From a virus, in the IMG/VR virus record IMGVR_UViG_3300017781_000010, positions 1 through 57,079 of that record: DNA of 57,079 nucleotides. One strand, given 5' to 3'. Each line of letters begins with the position of its first letter. Positions within the stretch are counted from its first letter, which is position 1. The translations under genes were made by a program, and so were the position numbers. The notes beneath the pieces are model-generated. The model had not been told where the DNA came from, did not search any database, and worked only from the letters and a program-made list of their open reading frames with translations. Positions 15,485-24,433 of this stretch are shown here, one piece after another.

Positions 15485-15897
15485 AAGGTAAAGTAGATAA
15501 AGGTTGGGGCTTTGAATTAATTTGGGCAACCAATGACAAGTATTGTGGTAAAATGATGGTGTTTACTAAAAAAGGAAATAAATTTAGTATGCATTTTCAT
15601 AAAGAAAAAGACGAATCTTGGTTTGTAAACGAAGGTAGTTTTATTGTTAGATGGATTGATACAAAAACTGCAACACTGTTTAGCCAAACACTTACACAAG
15701 GAATGACATGGCGTAACAAACCTTTGTTACCGCATCAATTAGAAGCACTTGAAGATAATAGTAGTATTACAGAAGTAAGCACCGCGGATAGTGTTGAAGA
15801 TAATTATAGACTTATTCCAGGAGATAGTCAAGAAGGTATTTTAGAAGAAATAAAAGGAAAAGTATCAGATGAGCAACCCAAAGATAGTATGGAGTGA
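15472..15897 (+). CDS. Small cupin, possible sugar isomerase/epimerase
   Basis: 141 aa from the ATG at 15472; a GTG at 15460 lies inside the AAGGAG ribosome site (15455-15460) and is rejected. It has a perfect cupin motif 1, G-x5-H-x-H-x4-E-x6-G (G35, H41, H43, E48, G55), and a second-motif His in PLLPHQLEAL (H88): the usual His3-Glu metal site. Similar single-domain cupins act as sugar-phosphate isomerases or nucleotide-sugar epimerases, but many have unknown functions. It is embedded between hldD- and gmhB-like genes by overlaps (13 and 29 bp), so a step on the same sugar is likely. The reaction is not known. Confidence 0.78.
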   Translation: MERLEGKVDKGWGFELIWATNDKYCGKMMVFTKKGNKFSMHFHKEKDESWFVNEGSFIVRWIDTKTATLFSQTLTQGMTWRNKPLLPHQLEALEDNSSITEVSTADSVEDNYRLIPGDSQEGILEEIKGKVSDEQPKDSME

Positions 15898-16504
15898 TGA
15901 TGTCAATATTGACTTTTACAAACCTGATTGGATAGCACCAAAGTGTGTTGTTGGGTTAGACCGTGACGGTGTAATTAATAAAGACATTGGAGATTACGTT
16001 TACAAGATTGACGACTGGGAATTTGAAGAAGGTAGTTTAGATGCTGTGGTCAGATTACGCAAACTTGGGCATAAAATTGTTATTATTACAAATCAAGGCG
16101 GTATTGAAAAAGGTATTTACAAGCAAGAAGATGTTGAAAAATTACACGAGCATATGTTTAAGGAATTTGGCGAAGCAGGATGTCCTAGTATAGACGGATT
16201 GTATTATAGTGCTAGTAGTTCTAAAAAAGATATGTTTGCAAAACCCAATACAGGAATGTTCAAACGTTGCGAGCAAGAAGTAAAGCACGTAAAATTTAAA
16301 AATGGATATTTTGTTGGTGATAAAATAAGTGATTTGAAAGCCGCTCTTAAAATGGGTGCAAGGCCTATACTTGTACGCACAGGTTATGGTAAAGAAACAG
16401 AAGAATTAATTAATAAAAGATTTACATATAAAAATATAAGAAAAGCAACTAAAGTGTTTGATAACCTTTCAGCATTTGTTGATAGTTTAGATGATAATAG
16501 TTAA
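15869..16504 (+). CDS. gmhB: D-glycero-D-manno-heptose 1,7-bisphosphate phosphatase-like (GmhB-like, HAD)
   Basis: 211 aa; E. coli GmhB is 191 aa. GmhB removes the 7-phosphate from heptose 1,7-bisphosphate. HAD motifs are intact: LDRDGVIN (30-37, D31 nucleophile and D33), IITNQGGIEKG (72-82), K125-P and VGDKISDLKAA (149-159, D151 and D155). The order DRDG...TNQ...VGDK matches the GmhB/HisB-N subfamily. The zinc loop of E. coli GmhB (Cys/His before and Cys-x-Cys in the loop) is absent: the equivalent stretch SASSSKKDMFAKP has no Cys or His. Substrate range may therefore differ. AAGGAAAAG serves as SD; it overlaps the cupin gene by 29 bp. Confidence 0.82.
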   Translation: MSNPKIVWSDDVNIDFYKPDWIAPKCVVGLDRDGVINKDIGDYVYKIDDWEFEEGSLDAVVRLRKLGHKIVIITNQGGIEKGIYKQEDVEKLHEHMFKEFGEAGCPSIDGLYYSASSSKKDMFAKPNTGMFKRCEQEVKHVKFKNGYFVGDKISDLKAALKMGARPILVRTGYGKETEELINKRFTYKNIRKATKVFDNLSAFVDSLDDNS

Positions 16505-17018
16505 AGATAATCTAATACCAAAAGAGTTACAGGATTATTATAATACACTTGTATTTGGTAATACTAGTGTTAATGCAATGTTACCACTTGTATGTAAATA
16601 TGAACCTACTGCTACTGATAACGGTGTGATGCCTATAAGTTTTGAACATGTTTTAAAAAGCAGTACAAAGTTAACCGAACACTACGGAAATTTTAGTAAA
16701 GTTCCGCAAATAGTGTGCTCAGCACTTAATATAAATTTTATAGATATAATCGCCGCTAGGCTTTTCATTACTGTGCCTCATAAAACAACCTTAGATCATT
16801 ACGCACCACATACTGATAGACCTGAAGAACATTTAGGATTAATCTATTATGTAAATGATAGCGATGGTGATACTATATTCTTTGCAGGTGACAAAGAATT
16901 ACAAAGAGTATCTCCTAAAAAAGGACGTATTGTTATTTTTGATGGTAACACATTACATGCTGGTGGATTTCCAACTGACAATCCCCGTTGTATTGTAAAT
17001 TATAATCTTTACGCTTGA
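16491..17018 (+). CDS. 2OG-Fe(II) oxygenase-like protein
   Basis: 175 aa. Iron ligands fit H107-x-D109 (HTD in YAPHTDRPEE) and H156 (NTLHAGGF), with R166 for 2-oxoglutarate, the canonical HxD...H...R of prolyl-hydroxylase-like oxygenases. LGLIYYVN and GRIVIFDGN are the flanking strands. It is the last gene of the heptose cassette, overlapping the phosphatase gene by 14 bp, and it meets the minus-strand 2473-aa gene tail-to-tail with a 10-bp overlap. Being in the operon it may act on the sugar product or on a glycosylated protein; alternatively it is an unrelated cargo gene. It is not close in sequence to the tandem oxygenases at 8331-9589. Confidence 0.75.
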   Translation: MIIVKDNLIPKELQDYYNTLVFGNTSVNAMLPLVCKYEPTATDNGVMPISFEHVLKSSTKLTEHYGNFSKVPQIVCSALNINFIDIIAARLFITVPHKTTLDHYAPHTDRPEEHLGLIYYVNDSDGDTIFFAGDKELQRVSPKKGRIVIFDGNTLHAGGFPTDNPRCIVNYNLYA

Positions 17019-20000
17019 GCCTCTGACCAACGTAGAATAATGTTGGCTTCAACATCTGTACCTGTTGTTTTAAACACGTTAATTGCTAATACGTCTGGAC
17101 CATTCGGAAATGTACCTCTACCACCTAGTGTAGTATTTGTAAGTTCTTTCAATTGACTTAGATCTAAGTCAGCACGGGCACCCGGCTGTGCAATAAATGA
17201 TAGAACTGTTTCACCTGGTTGTCCGTATGGTGGTGAACTAAATTCAAGTGTAATAGTACCACTACCTGCTGTTAAATCTCCGTTTGCTGGATTATTAAAT
17301 TCAATCAAGTAATATTCTGTACCAGCAAAGTCTACTAGTTGAATTTTGTTAATAACTGTGTTCGCAGGCCAACTTGGTGATGAACTTGATGATGCTACTG
17401 CTGTACCATCTCTACCGCCACTTGCTTCCCAACTTGCTTTACTAATATATGCAAAGTTAGCATTTTCTAATGTACCATGTGATGTAATAGTCATTGCATT
17501 ACTACTATTTTGGTTAATGTTTCCGCTTAGTGTTTGTGATAAAAACAAGTAACCATAATTAGAACTAGCAGATATAAATCCACCATCAACTCTTGTATTT
17601 GATCTAATATTACTTCCACTAATTGTTTTACCTAGCACAGGATCTAAACTATCACTACCGAATGTTGCTCTGTAATCAGTACCACTTACGTACAAATATC
17701 TACTACCATTTCTTGATCTATATTGTCCTGAGTCAAGCACAGCATTTACACCTGCTTGTGCAGTAAGATTTGATGTAGTTGTAGTAGCACCAGTTGACCA
17801 TGTAATACCACCACCTGACGCAATCTGTGCGAAACTTGGTTGTCCACCTTGTGCAAGTCCACTTAGTCCTGTCCAACTAATCAATGCTGGGTTAGTAGGA
17901 TAGTTTTGTGGATTTAAAATACCTTCAATAACAATAGTACCTGATGCGTTTGCTTCTGATGTAACTTCTAGCGAACTTAGTAGCAACTGCGCTCTGTTTA
18001 GAAGTTCTCTATCTCCTAAATCACCAATAATAGCATTACTAACACTTGGTGCTAGTCTAATCATAAATGCTGTTTGTCTAACATTTGTAACTGTTAGTGC
18101 TTGTTCTGTGTAAGAGAAAATATAACCACGGTCTTCATCAAAGCCGCCATCTGTAATAAACGCACTACCCCAGTGTGATATAAGTGGTGTACATGTATTA
18201 CTGATTAAAATTACACCTGTTCTAGCATCGTGTGACGCACCTGTTCCTGCTGTATAACTACGTGCCGCACCTGCTTGGAAGTTTGTAAGTGTTGCGGCTC
18301 TTGTACAACCTGTAAGTGAATTAGTTGCTGTATCTGTACCTGTGAAACTAATAAGTTCGTTGTCAATATATACTGTACCTGAGTCTGGAAAGAAACCAAC
18401 GTCTGTTAACGGTATGCTTGCTTGAGTTGCATCAATATCACTTGCTAGTTTACCGTTTTGTCCTTCGTTAGTAATCTCATAACGCACAGGCAAGTTACCT
18501 GAACGCATATATGCTTCAGTATTAATGTTTGAGTTTCTAATTCTGTGAGCATATACAAAGTTACCGTCGGCACCACGTACCATAAAGTCAATAAAACCAG
18601 CACCATACCATGAATATTCAATTCCAATCATCTGCATTTTAGCAGGATCAAAATCGTATCCACTTGGACCTGTTCCGTCTAACCTATCTAAGTTCCAATC
18701 AGTTTGTCTAACTTTCTTATCTGATACTAAACACACTTTTGTTCCAACTGCCGCATTTACTCCACGATAGTCTGGTGTAACTGTCATTGATGTTTGAGTT
18801 GCAATTCCGCTAATAACATGAGTCATTCCACGTATAACAATTCTATCACCTGCTTTAAGTTGATCTCTAAATCTTGTATTTGTTCCAGTTACAGTATTTG
18901 TATCTGGAGTAATTGCCGCTGTACCTGAAATTTGTTTAGTCGAAGTACGCTGACAGCATAATAAGTTTGTACCATCATATTCCCAATAAATTCCGTTTTG
19001 ATCATCAAATACACCTGAACGCACTGTTGCACCGTGCCACTGGAATGTTGACATTTGAGCACCAAAACTTAATACTGCTGACGTACTGCCTAGTCTGTTA
19101 AGTGTGTTAATTACTTCAAATGTACGTTCGTCAATAACATCATTAACTGTATATGTACCATTATAACCAACAGTTTCAATACCAATTAGTTTAATCTTTG
19201 AACCAATTTGTAAACCATGATCGTTATCATCACATGTTACAGTAATTGTTGATCCTGTTTCTACACCATCTGCTGTACATGTACGTAAGTCATAACTTGG
19301 AGCAAACAATGCACCAGTTGTGTACATAATACCTTTACCTGACTGGTATCTAATATATTTTTTACTTTGACGTATTGCTTGAGCACCGTGTTGTGGACCA
19401 CCTGTTCCTAATTGTACACCACCATCAAATGGTCTGTGTATAAAGAACGAATCTGGTCTTGGATAAACTGTACCGTTAATATTATCACTGTTAGCATCAA
19501 TAGCACCTGCCGCTCTAGCAGTAAATGTTAGAGATGTTGCACTTGGTATAGTTGTTGCAATAAATGATCCTGCCGCTAAGTCATGATTATTACTTCCATC
19601 GTCTGAATCAACTGTAGTAATAAATGTATCCCCTGGTACTAAACCATGTGCAGTGTCAAAGTTAATTCTTAAAGTAGCCAATGCACTAAAACTAATATCT
19701 AAAGTAGTTGGAAGAATTGCAGTAGTAGGAGTATCAATTGTAACTGTGCTATATAAATCAAAACTAGTTCCTGCAAAAGCATCACCAGTTGCTGTAAAGG
19801 TTAATACTGCACCAGCACTATCAACAGAATCTATAACTATGTTTACATCATGTACACTTGTACCACCTAAATTTTCGCCGCCAATTTTAACTTTATCACT
19901 TACGTTATAATTTCCGCCGCCTGCATTAAGAGCAAATGTATATGTACCTAAACTACTATCTGCCGCAGTACCATCTCTTAAAACATCTAAACTAAATCCA

Positions 20001-23000
20001 TTACCTGTTGCACTTGCTGTATTTGCTGTAACATTTGCAAAACTAGCAACATCAGTACTTGCTGTACCAGCAGATCCTATTGTTGTAATACCGCCTGTGC
20101 CATTAACGCCGGTAATGGTTAATGTCAAATCGTTTGTAGGTGTAGCACCTGCAAGCAAGTTACCTTCAACTATAAATTTTTGTCCTGTATAATATTCTTG
20201 TCCTGGTTGTGCAAGGGTAGTTGTATATACACCTCCTGCAAGAGCAACGTTAAATGTTGCACCATTACCTACAATACTGCCTGCTGATTGTCCAGCAAGT
20301 GCGCCTACGTTTGCCGCAGTACCTGAAGGAGTAAGTGTTAAAATTGTACCACTACCATCAACACTGTCTACAGTAATTGTACAATCGTTAGCAGGAGTAG
20401 CACCGCCTAAGTCTGTACCTAAAATTACAACAGTTTCATTTGTTACAAAGTTTGCACCTGCATTGTTTACAACTGCTGTATATGTAGTTCCTGTTCTAGT
20501 TACATCAAATGTAGCACTTGTACCACTTGCACTAGGTGTACCTGTAACTGCTGTATAGGTTTCTATTCCATCTGGTGCTGTACCAGTTGTTGCATAGTTA
20601 GTAATACCACCACCGCCGTCAACAGCCGTAATTTCAATAATTGCATCGTTTGTTCCGTCAGCGCCTCCTGAGAAACTACTACCTTGAATTTTTAATCTAT
20701 CTGCAATCGCATATCCGCTTGTAGATTTAACTGCTGTACCTGTAGCATTCACAGTTAAAATTCCACCTGCTGTTAATGTTGAATCATTATTAACATCAGT
20801 AATTGTTAGTGTTAAATCGTTATCTGGAGTTGCTCCGCCTAAACTTGTACCTTGAATAGTAATAGTTTGGTTAGGTGCATAGTTGTTACCTGCATTACCA
20901 ACAGTTACTCCGTAAGTTTCAGTAAGTCCGTTAATAACAATGTCAAAGTCTGCTCCTGAACCTACTAAATTAACTCCATTAGCAATACCTGTGTAAGAGT
21001 GACTGTTAACTGCTGTACCACTAGTAGTAAATGTTAAAATTTCACCGCCTGTATCAACTGTATCTATTGTAATTGTAATATCGTTTGCTGGGCTTACTCC
21101 ACCAACTTCTGTACCTGCTACTGTTACTGTATCTCCGCCGGCAAACCCTGTACCAGTAACTGTAAATACCGGAGTGTATGTTGTACCGTCTGTCCCGACA
21201 TTTAAGTTTGCACCAATACCGTTATTGTTTGTACTAAATGTTACATTGGTAAAGTTATTGGCCGCGTTTGCACCATTACCTGTTACACTTACTCCTGTTG
21301 GATATCCATTACTATCAACACTTGTTACAGTAACTTGTGCATCATTATTTGGAGCAGTACCACCTAAGTTATTACCTGCAACCTCAATTATATCATATAC
21401 GCTATAACCTGTTACGCCTGTGTCTGCTGGATCTACTGTTACTGAATATGTATTGTTTGTAACAACAAAATCAAGTAACACTCCTGTACCAGACCCGCCA
21501 CTTACTTGTCCGTTTTGTGAAGGAAAACTTGGATTGCTTAATGTTACACTATTAAATACTCCGCCTGTATATCCTACATTCCAAAGACCGCCTGTACCAT
21601 TTCCGTTTTGATATGTTCCAGTTACATTACCAAATGTTCCTGTACCGTTAAATGCAGTACCTGTTAATGTTACTGTTAAAATTTCTCCGCCAGTATCTAC
21701 TGTATCAACTGTGATTGTTAAATCGTTTGTAGGAGTTACACCTCCTAAAAATTCACCTTGAATTTCTAAAACATCACCAACTTCATAATCTTGTCCTGAG
21801 TTTACAATTTCAACAAGACTATAAGTTCCGCTTGCTCTACTAATACTTAAAGCGGCACCATAGCCTAAACTTACAACATTTTGTCCTGTTACTCCTGTAT
21901 ATTGTACTAAGTTACCTTTGACATCGCCTGTTGTTGCATCACTAAAAGTAATTGTATTTCCTACAACAGTGTTTACAAGTGTAGCACTACCGTCGCCTTT
22001 ATTTGCCGCCATATTTTGTTGAATACCTGTAGCATTTTGTACATCAATCTGTGTTGTGCCTGGACCATAGTCTGCTGTAACTACTGGAGTTACTGCAACT
22101 CCTCCTGTACCAACTTTACCAGTTACCTGTGTACCTAAAGCAATACCTGAAGATGCTGTCATCGGAGCACCAATTTCAGGTGCACCTCCTGATTGCACTG
22201 TAAATGGAATTACATCTTCGCCTGATCCAACAGTCAATGCTGGTCTTATAACACCTGAACTACCATTACTTTCAACAGTAAATGATGGAACACCAATACT
22301 TGCTCCTGTATAAAATCCTGCTTGTCTTAGTTGTGTTGCTTCTGCTTCAATGTTTACATCGCCACTTGTACCAACTTTTGCTTTTGCATAAAATTGAAAA
22401 CTAATTGCGTTAGGAACTGCAATAATAATAAATGCACCTTCTGCTCTACTATAACCTTGTACGTCTTGCTTTAAACCTTTAATAGTAACAGCATCACCAA
22501 GTTCAAATCCGTGAGCACCTGCTGTATTAACTGTAATTAATGAACTACCAACTCCTGCTGTACCTGCACTACTGTCTGATACAACACTAATCACACTTGT
22601 TTCTGTTCCTGGTACTTCATATACTGATGGATAGCCACGCATTGTTGCAATAGCACTCCATTTAGTAGGCTGAAGTCCATATTCAAAGTCAGCATCAAGC
22701 ATTGACATCGGTTCAGCAGTTCTATTTCTTTCAATAGCATCTGTACCAAACTCAAATGGTCTAATAATTAATTCATCTGTATCTACATATATTTGTAGTT
22801 TGTCTACATTTAATTGTGTTGATGTATTTTTGTTTAAGTAAATTTTTGTAATTGCATCAGTTGTTTGTAAGTACTTTGGAAAGTCCTCATCATCTTTATA
22901 AGCAACGTCATTAGTTGAAACAAATGCTGTTGCTAATTCTGTAACACCGCCAGCGTTTACATCATTGAATGAATATATAACTTCGTTATTTGTAGTATTT

Positions 23001-24430
23001 GTTATTAATAATATATCACTAGAATCATAATTTCCTGGAAACTTAATATATCCTGCTCCGGTATCAACAAATGCAGGTCTTGCACTAAGGCCGCCTTCAA
23101 TAGTTGTTACTACTAATGATCCTAAATCAGTAATCGGAGTATCAGCACCTGCTTCTGCATCGGTTCCTGTAATTGTTTGTGTTGTTACTGATTGTTCGTT
23201 TGGATATGTAGTTTTGTTTAAAACAAAATCTTTGATTAATGCTGTTAGCCAACTATGCGTATCTGTTTCTGGATAGCGAGATCCGTCAACTTGAGCAACA
23301 TCACCTTCCCAATATTTACTTGCATAGTCATATGTTTTCATGTTGCCGCCGTAGCGTAAATCAAACAAGTAAGCGTTTAAAATTAATCCTGTATCTCTTT
23401 CACATTTTGCTTGGTTAAATGTGTAATTGTAAAATCCGTTTACACTAGTTGCAACAGTACTTTTATTATTTTCTAAATCAGTTGCCGCCGCTTGTCCTGC
23501 CGCAGGTTCATCACTATAATTAGGATATACTGGGGTAGGTAAACTTCCTACAGTACCGTTAGCAATAACAGTTTGTGTATCTAAAACATGTTGTCTAGTT
23601 CTATCACCTAAAACTGTACTTGCTGATGTACCTGAAGTGTCTTGTGTTAATGTATTTCCTGTAGTACGTGCAACAGAACTACCTTCAACAATTTGTTTCA
23701 TAACTGTTGCTAGTCTAGTCATGCCGTCACCTAACAATGATCTATTTGCTGGTGCTGTTAGTACATAAATTTCTTCATTAATTGTTTTAGTTAAATTATT
23801 TGCTGTTGTTGATACGTCTTGTGTAATACAATCTAATAATAAACCTAAATTAGTTTCAAAGTCTGCCGCAGTTGTAATTGTATTACCTGGAGTATCAGCA
23901 TCCATAAATGCTTTTACTTCTGCAATCATAAATGCTTTATTATTTTTTATTCTTGAAACTGCATATCCAATATTAATTTCTGTTTCGCCTGTACGTTCTG
24001 AAGTTACTAAAGCCGTTGCTGAAGAAAATCCATTATCAGCAATGTCTATGATTTCATCAATAGCATTTTCCATTGCTGTTTGATATGTGCTTGTTACATT
24101 ACTTAATGCCGCAAGTGCAGTTTTTAATCTTGCTAATGTTCTTTTACGTGTTAATTTTTGATTAATAGTTTTATTATATTCAATTTGCCCCCAAAGTCTT
24201 TGAGTAGCAGTTGTTCCTAAAACCATTTCTTGTTCTAAGTCATCGATTAAAGAAATTATGTCTGCTTGAAATGCTGTAGCATCACTTACTCTTTGAGTAA
24301 TAAACTCTCCAGTTTCTGCTTGTAAAAATGCCTTGTTTGCATTTAATAGTGCATAAGCGTTTGGAAATAAATTTTCTGTGTAACCTATTCCTGGTTTAAA
24401 CTTATAATTATTAATTTTCTTCTTTGCCAT
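17009..24430 (-). CDS. Giant virion structural protein / tail-fibre-like (2473 aa)
   Basis: 2473 aa, the largest product here. Residues ~1-420 are helical with the recurring 'C-x-R-D-x-G-x-[IL]' module (QAKCERDTGLILNAYLFDLRYGGN). Residues ~865-1565 hold eight degenerate ~80-aa repeats built on 'Y-x2-G-x-x-x-x-I-x-G-x-x-LGG-x-TP-x-ND', probably all-beta. A later domain (PSGYDFDPAKMQMIGIEYSW, then YGAGFIDF, about residues 1920-1950) is one I recall from T4-like marine phage structural proteins. The C-terminus is Gly/Ser-rich beta. Ser/Thr/Gly/Asn dominate; cysteines are rare. It is followed upstream, 3 bp away, by the 311-aa gene and likely shares its late promoter. A long fibre or adhesin is the best guess; no enzymatic motif was seen. 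Confidence 0.78.
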   Translation of the reverse strand: MAKKKINNYKFKPGIGYTENLFPNAYALLNANKAFLQAETGEFITQRVSDATAFQADIISLIDDLEQEMVLGTTATQRLWGQIEYNKTINQKLTRKRTLARLKTALAALSNVTSTYQTAMENAIDEIIDIADNGFSSATALVTSERTGETEINIGYAVSRIKNNKAFMIAEVKAFMDADTPGNTITTAADFETNLGLLLDCITQDVSTTANNLTKTINEEIYVLTAPANRSLLGDGMTRLATVMKQIVEGSSVARTTGNTLTQDTSGTSASTVLGDRTRQHVLDTQTVIANGTVGSLPTPVYPNYSDEPAAGQAAATDLENNKSTVATSVNGFYNYTFNQAKCERDTGLILNAYLFDLRYGGNMKTYDYASKYWEGDVAQVDGSRYPETDTHSWLTALIKDFVLNKTTYPNEQSVTTQTITGTDAEAGADTPITDLGSLVVTTIEGGLSARPAFVDTGAGYIKFPGNYDSSDILLITNTTNNEVIYSFNDVNAGGVTELATAFVSTNDVAYKDDEDFPKYLQTTDAITKIYLNKNTSTQLNVDKLQIYVDTDELIIRPFEFGTDAIERNRTAEPMSMLDADFEYGLQPTKWSAIATMRGYPSVYEVPGTETSVISVVSDSSAGTAGVGSSLITVNTAGAHGFELGDAVTIKGLKQDVQGYSRAEGAFIIIAVPNAISFQFYAKAKVGTSGDVNIEAEATQLRQAGFYTGASIGVPSFTVESNGSSGVIRPALTVGSGEDVIPFTVQSGGAPEIGAPMTASSGIALGTQVTGKVGTGGVAVTPVVTADYGPGTTQIDVQNATGIQQNMAANKGDGSATLVNTVVGNTITFSDATTGDVKGNLVQYTGVTGQNVVSLGYGAALSISRASGTYSLVEIVNSGQDYEVGDVLEIQGEFLGGVTPTNDLTITVDTVDTGGEILTVTLTGTAFNGTGTFGNVTGTYQNGNGTGGLWNVGYTGGVFNSVTLSNPSFPSQNGQVSGGSGTGVLLDFVVTNNTYSVTVDPADTGVTGYSVYDIIEVAGNNLGGTAPNNDAQVTVTSVDSNGYPTGVSVTGNGANAANNFTNVTFSTNNNGIGANLNVGTDGTTYTPVFTVTGTGFAGGDTVTVAGTEVGGVSPANDITITIDTVDTGGEILTFTTSGTAVNSHSYTGIANGVNLVGSGADFDIVINGLTETYGVTVGNAGNNYAPNQTITIQGTSLGGATPDNDLTLTITDVNNDSTLTAGGILTVNATGTAVKSTSGYAIADRLKIQGSSFSGGADGTNDAIIEITAVDGGGGITNYATTGTAPDGIETYTAVTGTPSASGTSATFDVTRTGTTYTAVVNNAGANFVTNETVVILGTDLGGATPANDCTITVDSVDGSGTILTLTPSGTAANVGALAGQSAGSIVGNGATFNVALAGGVYTTTLAQPGQEYYTGQKFIVEGNLLAGATPTNDLTLTITGVNGTGGITTIGSAGTASTDVASFANVTANTASATGNGFSLDVLRDGTAADSSLGTYTFALNAGGGNYNVSDKVKIGGENLGGTSVHDVNIVIDSVDSAGAVLTFTATGDAFAGTSFDLYSTVTIDTPTTAILPTTLDISFSALATLRINFDTAHGLVPGDTFITTVDSDDGSNNHDLAAGSFIATTIPSATSLTFTARAAGAIDANSDNINGTVYPRPDSFFIHRPFDGGVQLGTGGPQHGAQAIRQSKKYIRYQSGKGIMYTTGALFAPSYDLRTCTADGVETGSTITVTCDDNDHGLQIGSKIKLIGIETVGYNGTYTVNDVIDERTFEVINTLNRLGSTSAVLSFGAQMSTFQWHGATVRSGVFDDQNGIYWEYDGTNLLCCQRTSTKQISGTAAITPDTNTVTGTNTRFRDQLKAGDRIVIRGMTHVISGIATQTSMTVTPDYRGVNAAVGTKVCLVSDKKVRQTDWNLDRLDGTGPSGYDFDPAKMQMIGIEYSWYGAGFIDFMVRGADGNFVYAHRIRNSNINTEAYMRSGNLPVRYEITNEGQNGKLASDIDATQASIPLTDVGFFPDSGTVYIDNELISFTGTDTATNSLTGCTRAATLTNFQAGAARSYTAGTGASHDARTGVILISNTCTPLISHWGSAFITDGGFDEDRGYIFSYTEQALTVTNVRQTAFMIRLAPSVSNAIIGDLGDRELLNRAQLLLSSLEVTSEANASGTIVIEGILNPQNYPTNPALISWTGLSGLAQGGQPSFAQIASGGGITWSTGATTTTSNLTAQAGVNAVLDSGQYRSRNGSRYLYVSGTDYRATFGSDSLDPVLGKTISGSNIRSNTRVDGGFISASSNYGYLFLSQTLSGNINQNSSNAMTITSHGTLENANFAYISKASWEASGGRDGTAVASSSSSPSWPANTVINKIQLVDFAGTEYYLIEFNNPANGDLTAGSGTITLEFSSPPYGQPGETVLSFIAQPGARADLDLSQLKELTNTTLGGRGTFPNGPDVLAINVFKTTGTDVEANIILRWSEAQA
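19740..21840 (-). repeat. Eight ~80-aa tandem beta repeats inside the 2473-aa protein
   Basis: Eight coding repeats share a core like 'I-x-G-x-x-LGG-x-TP-x-ND-x-TIT-[VI]-D-x-VD', ending in 'T-x-x-GTA'. Examples: LEIQGEFLGGVTPTNDLTIT, ITIQGTSLGGATPDNDLTLT, VVILGTDLGGATPANDCTIT, FIVEGNLLAGATPTNDLTLT. Boundaries are approximate. Confidence 0.75.
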
Positions 24431-24433
24431 TAA

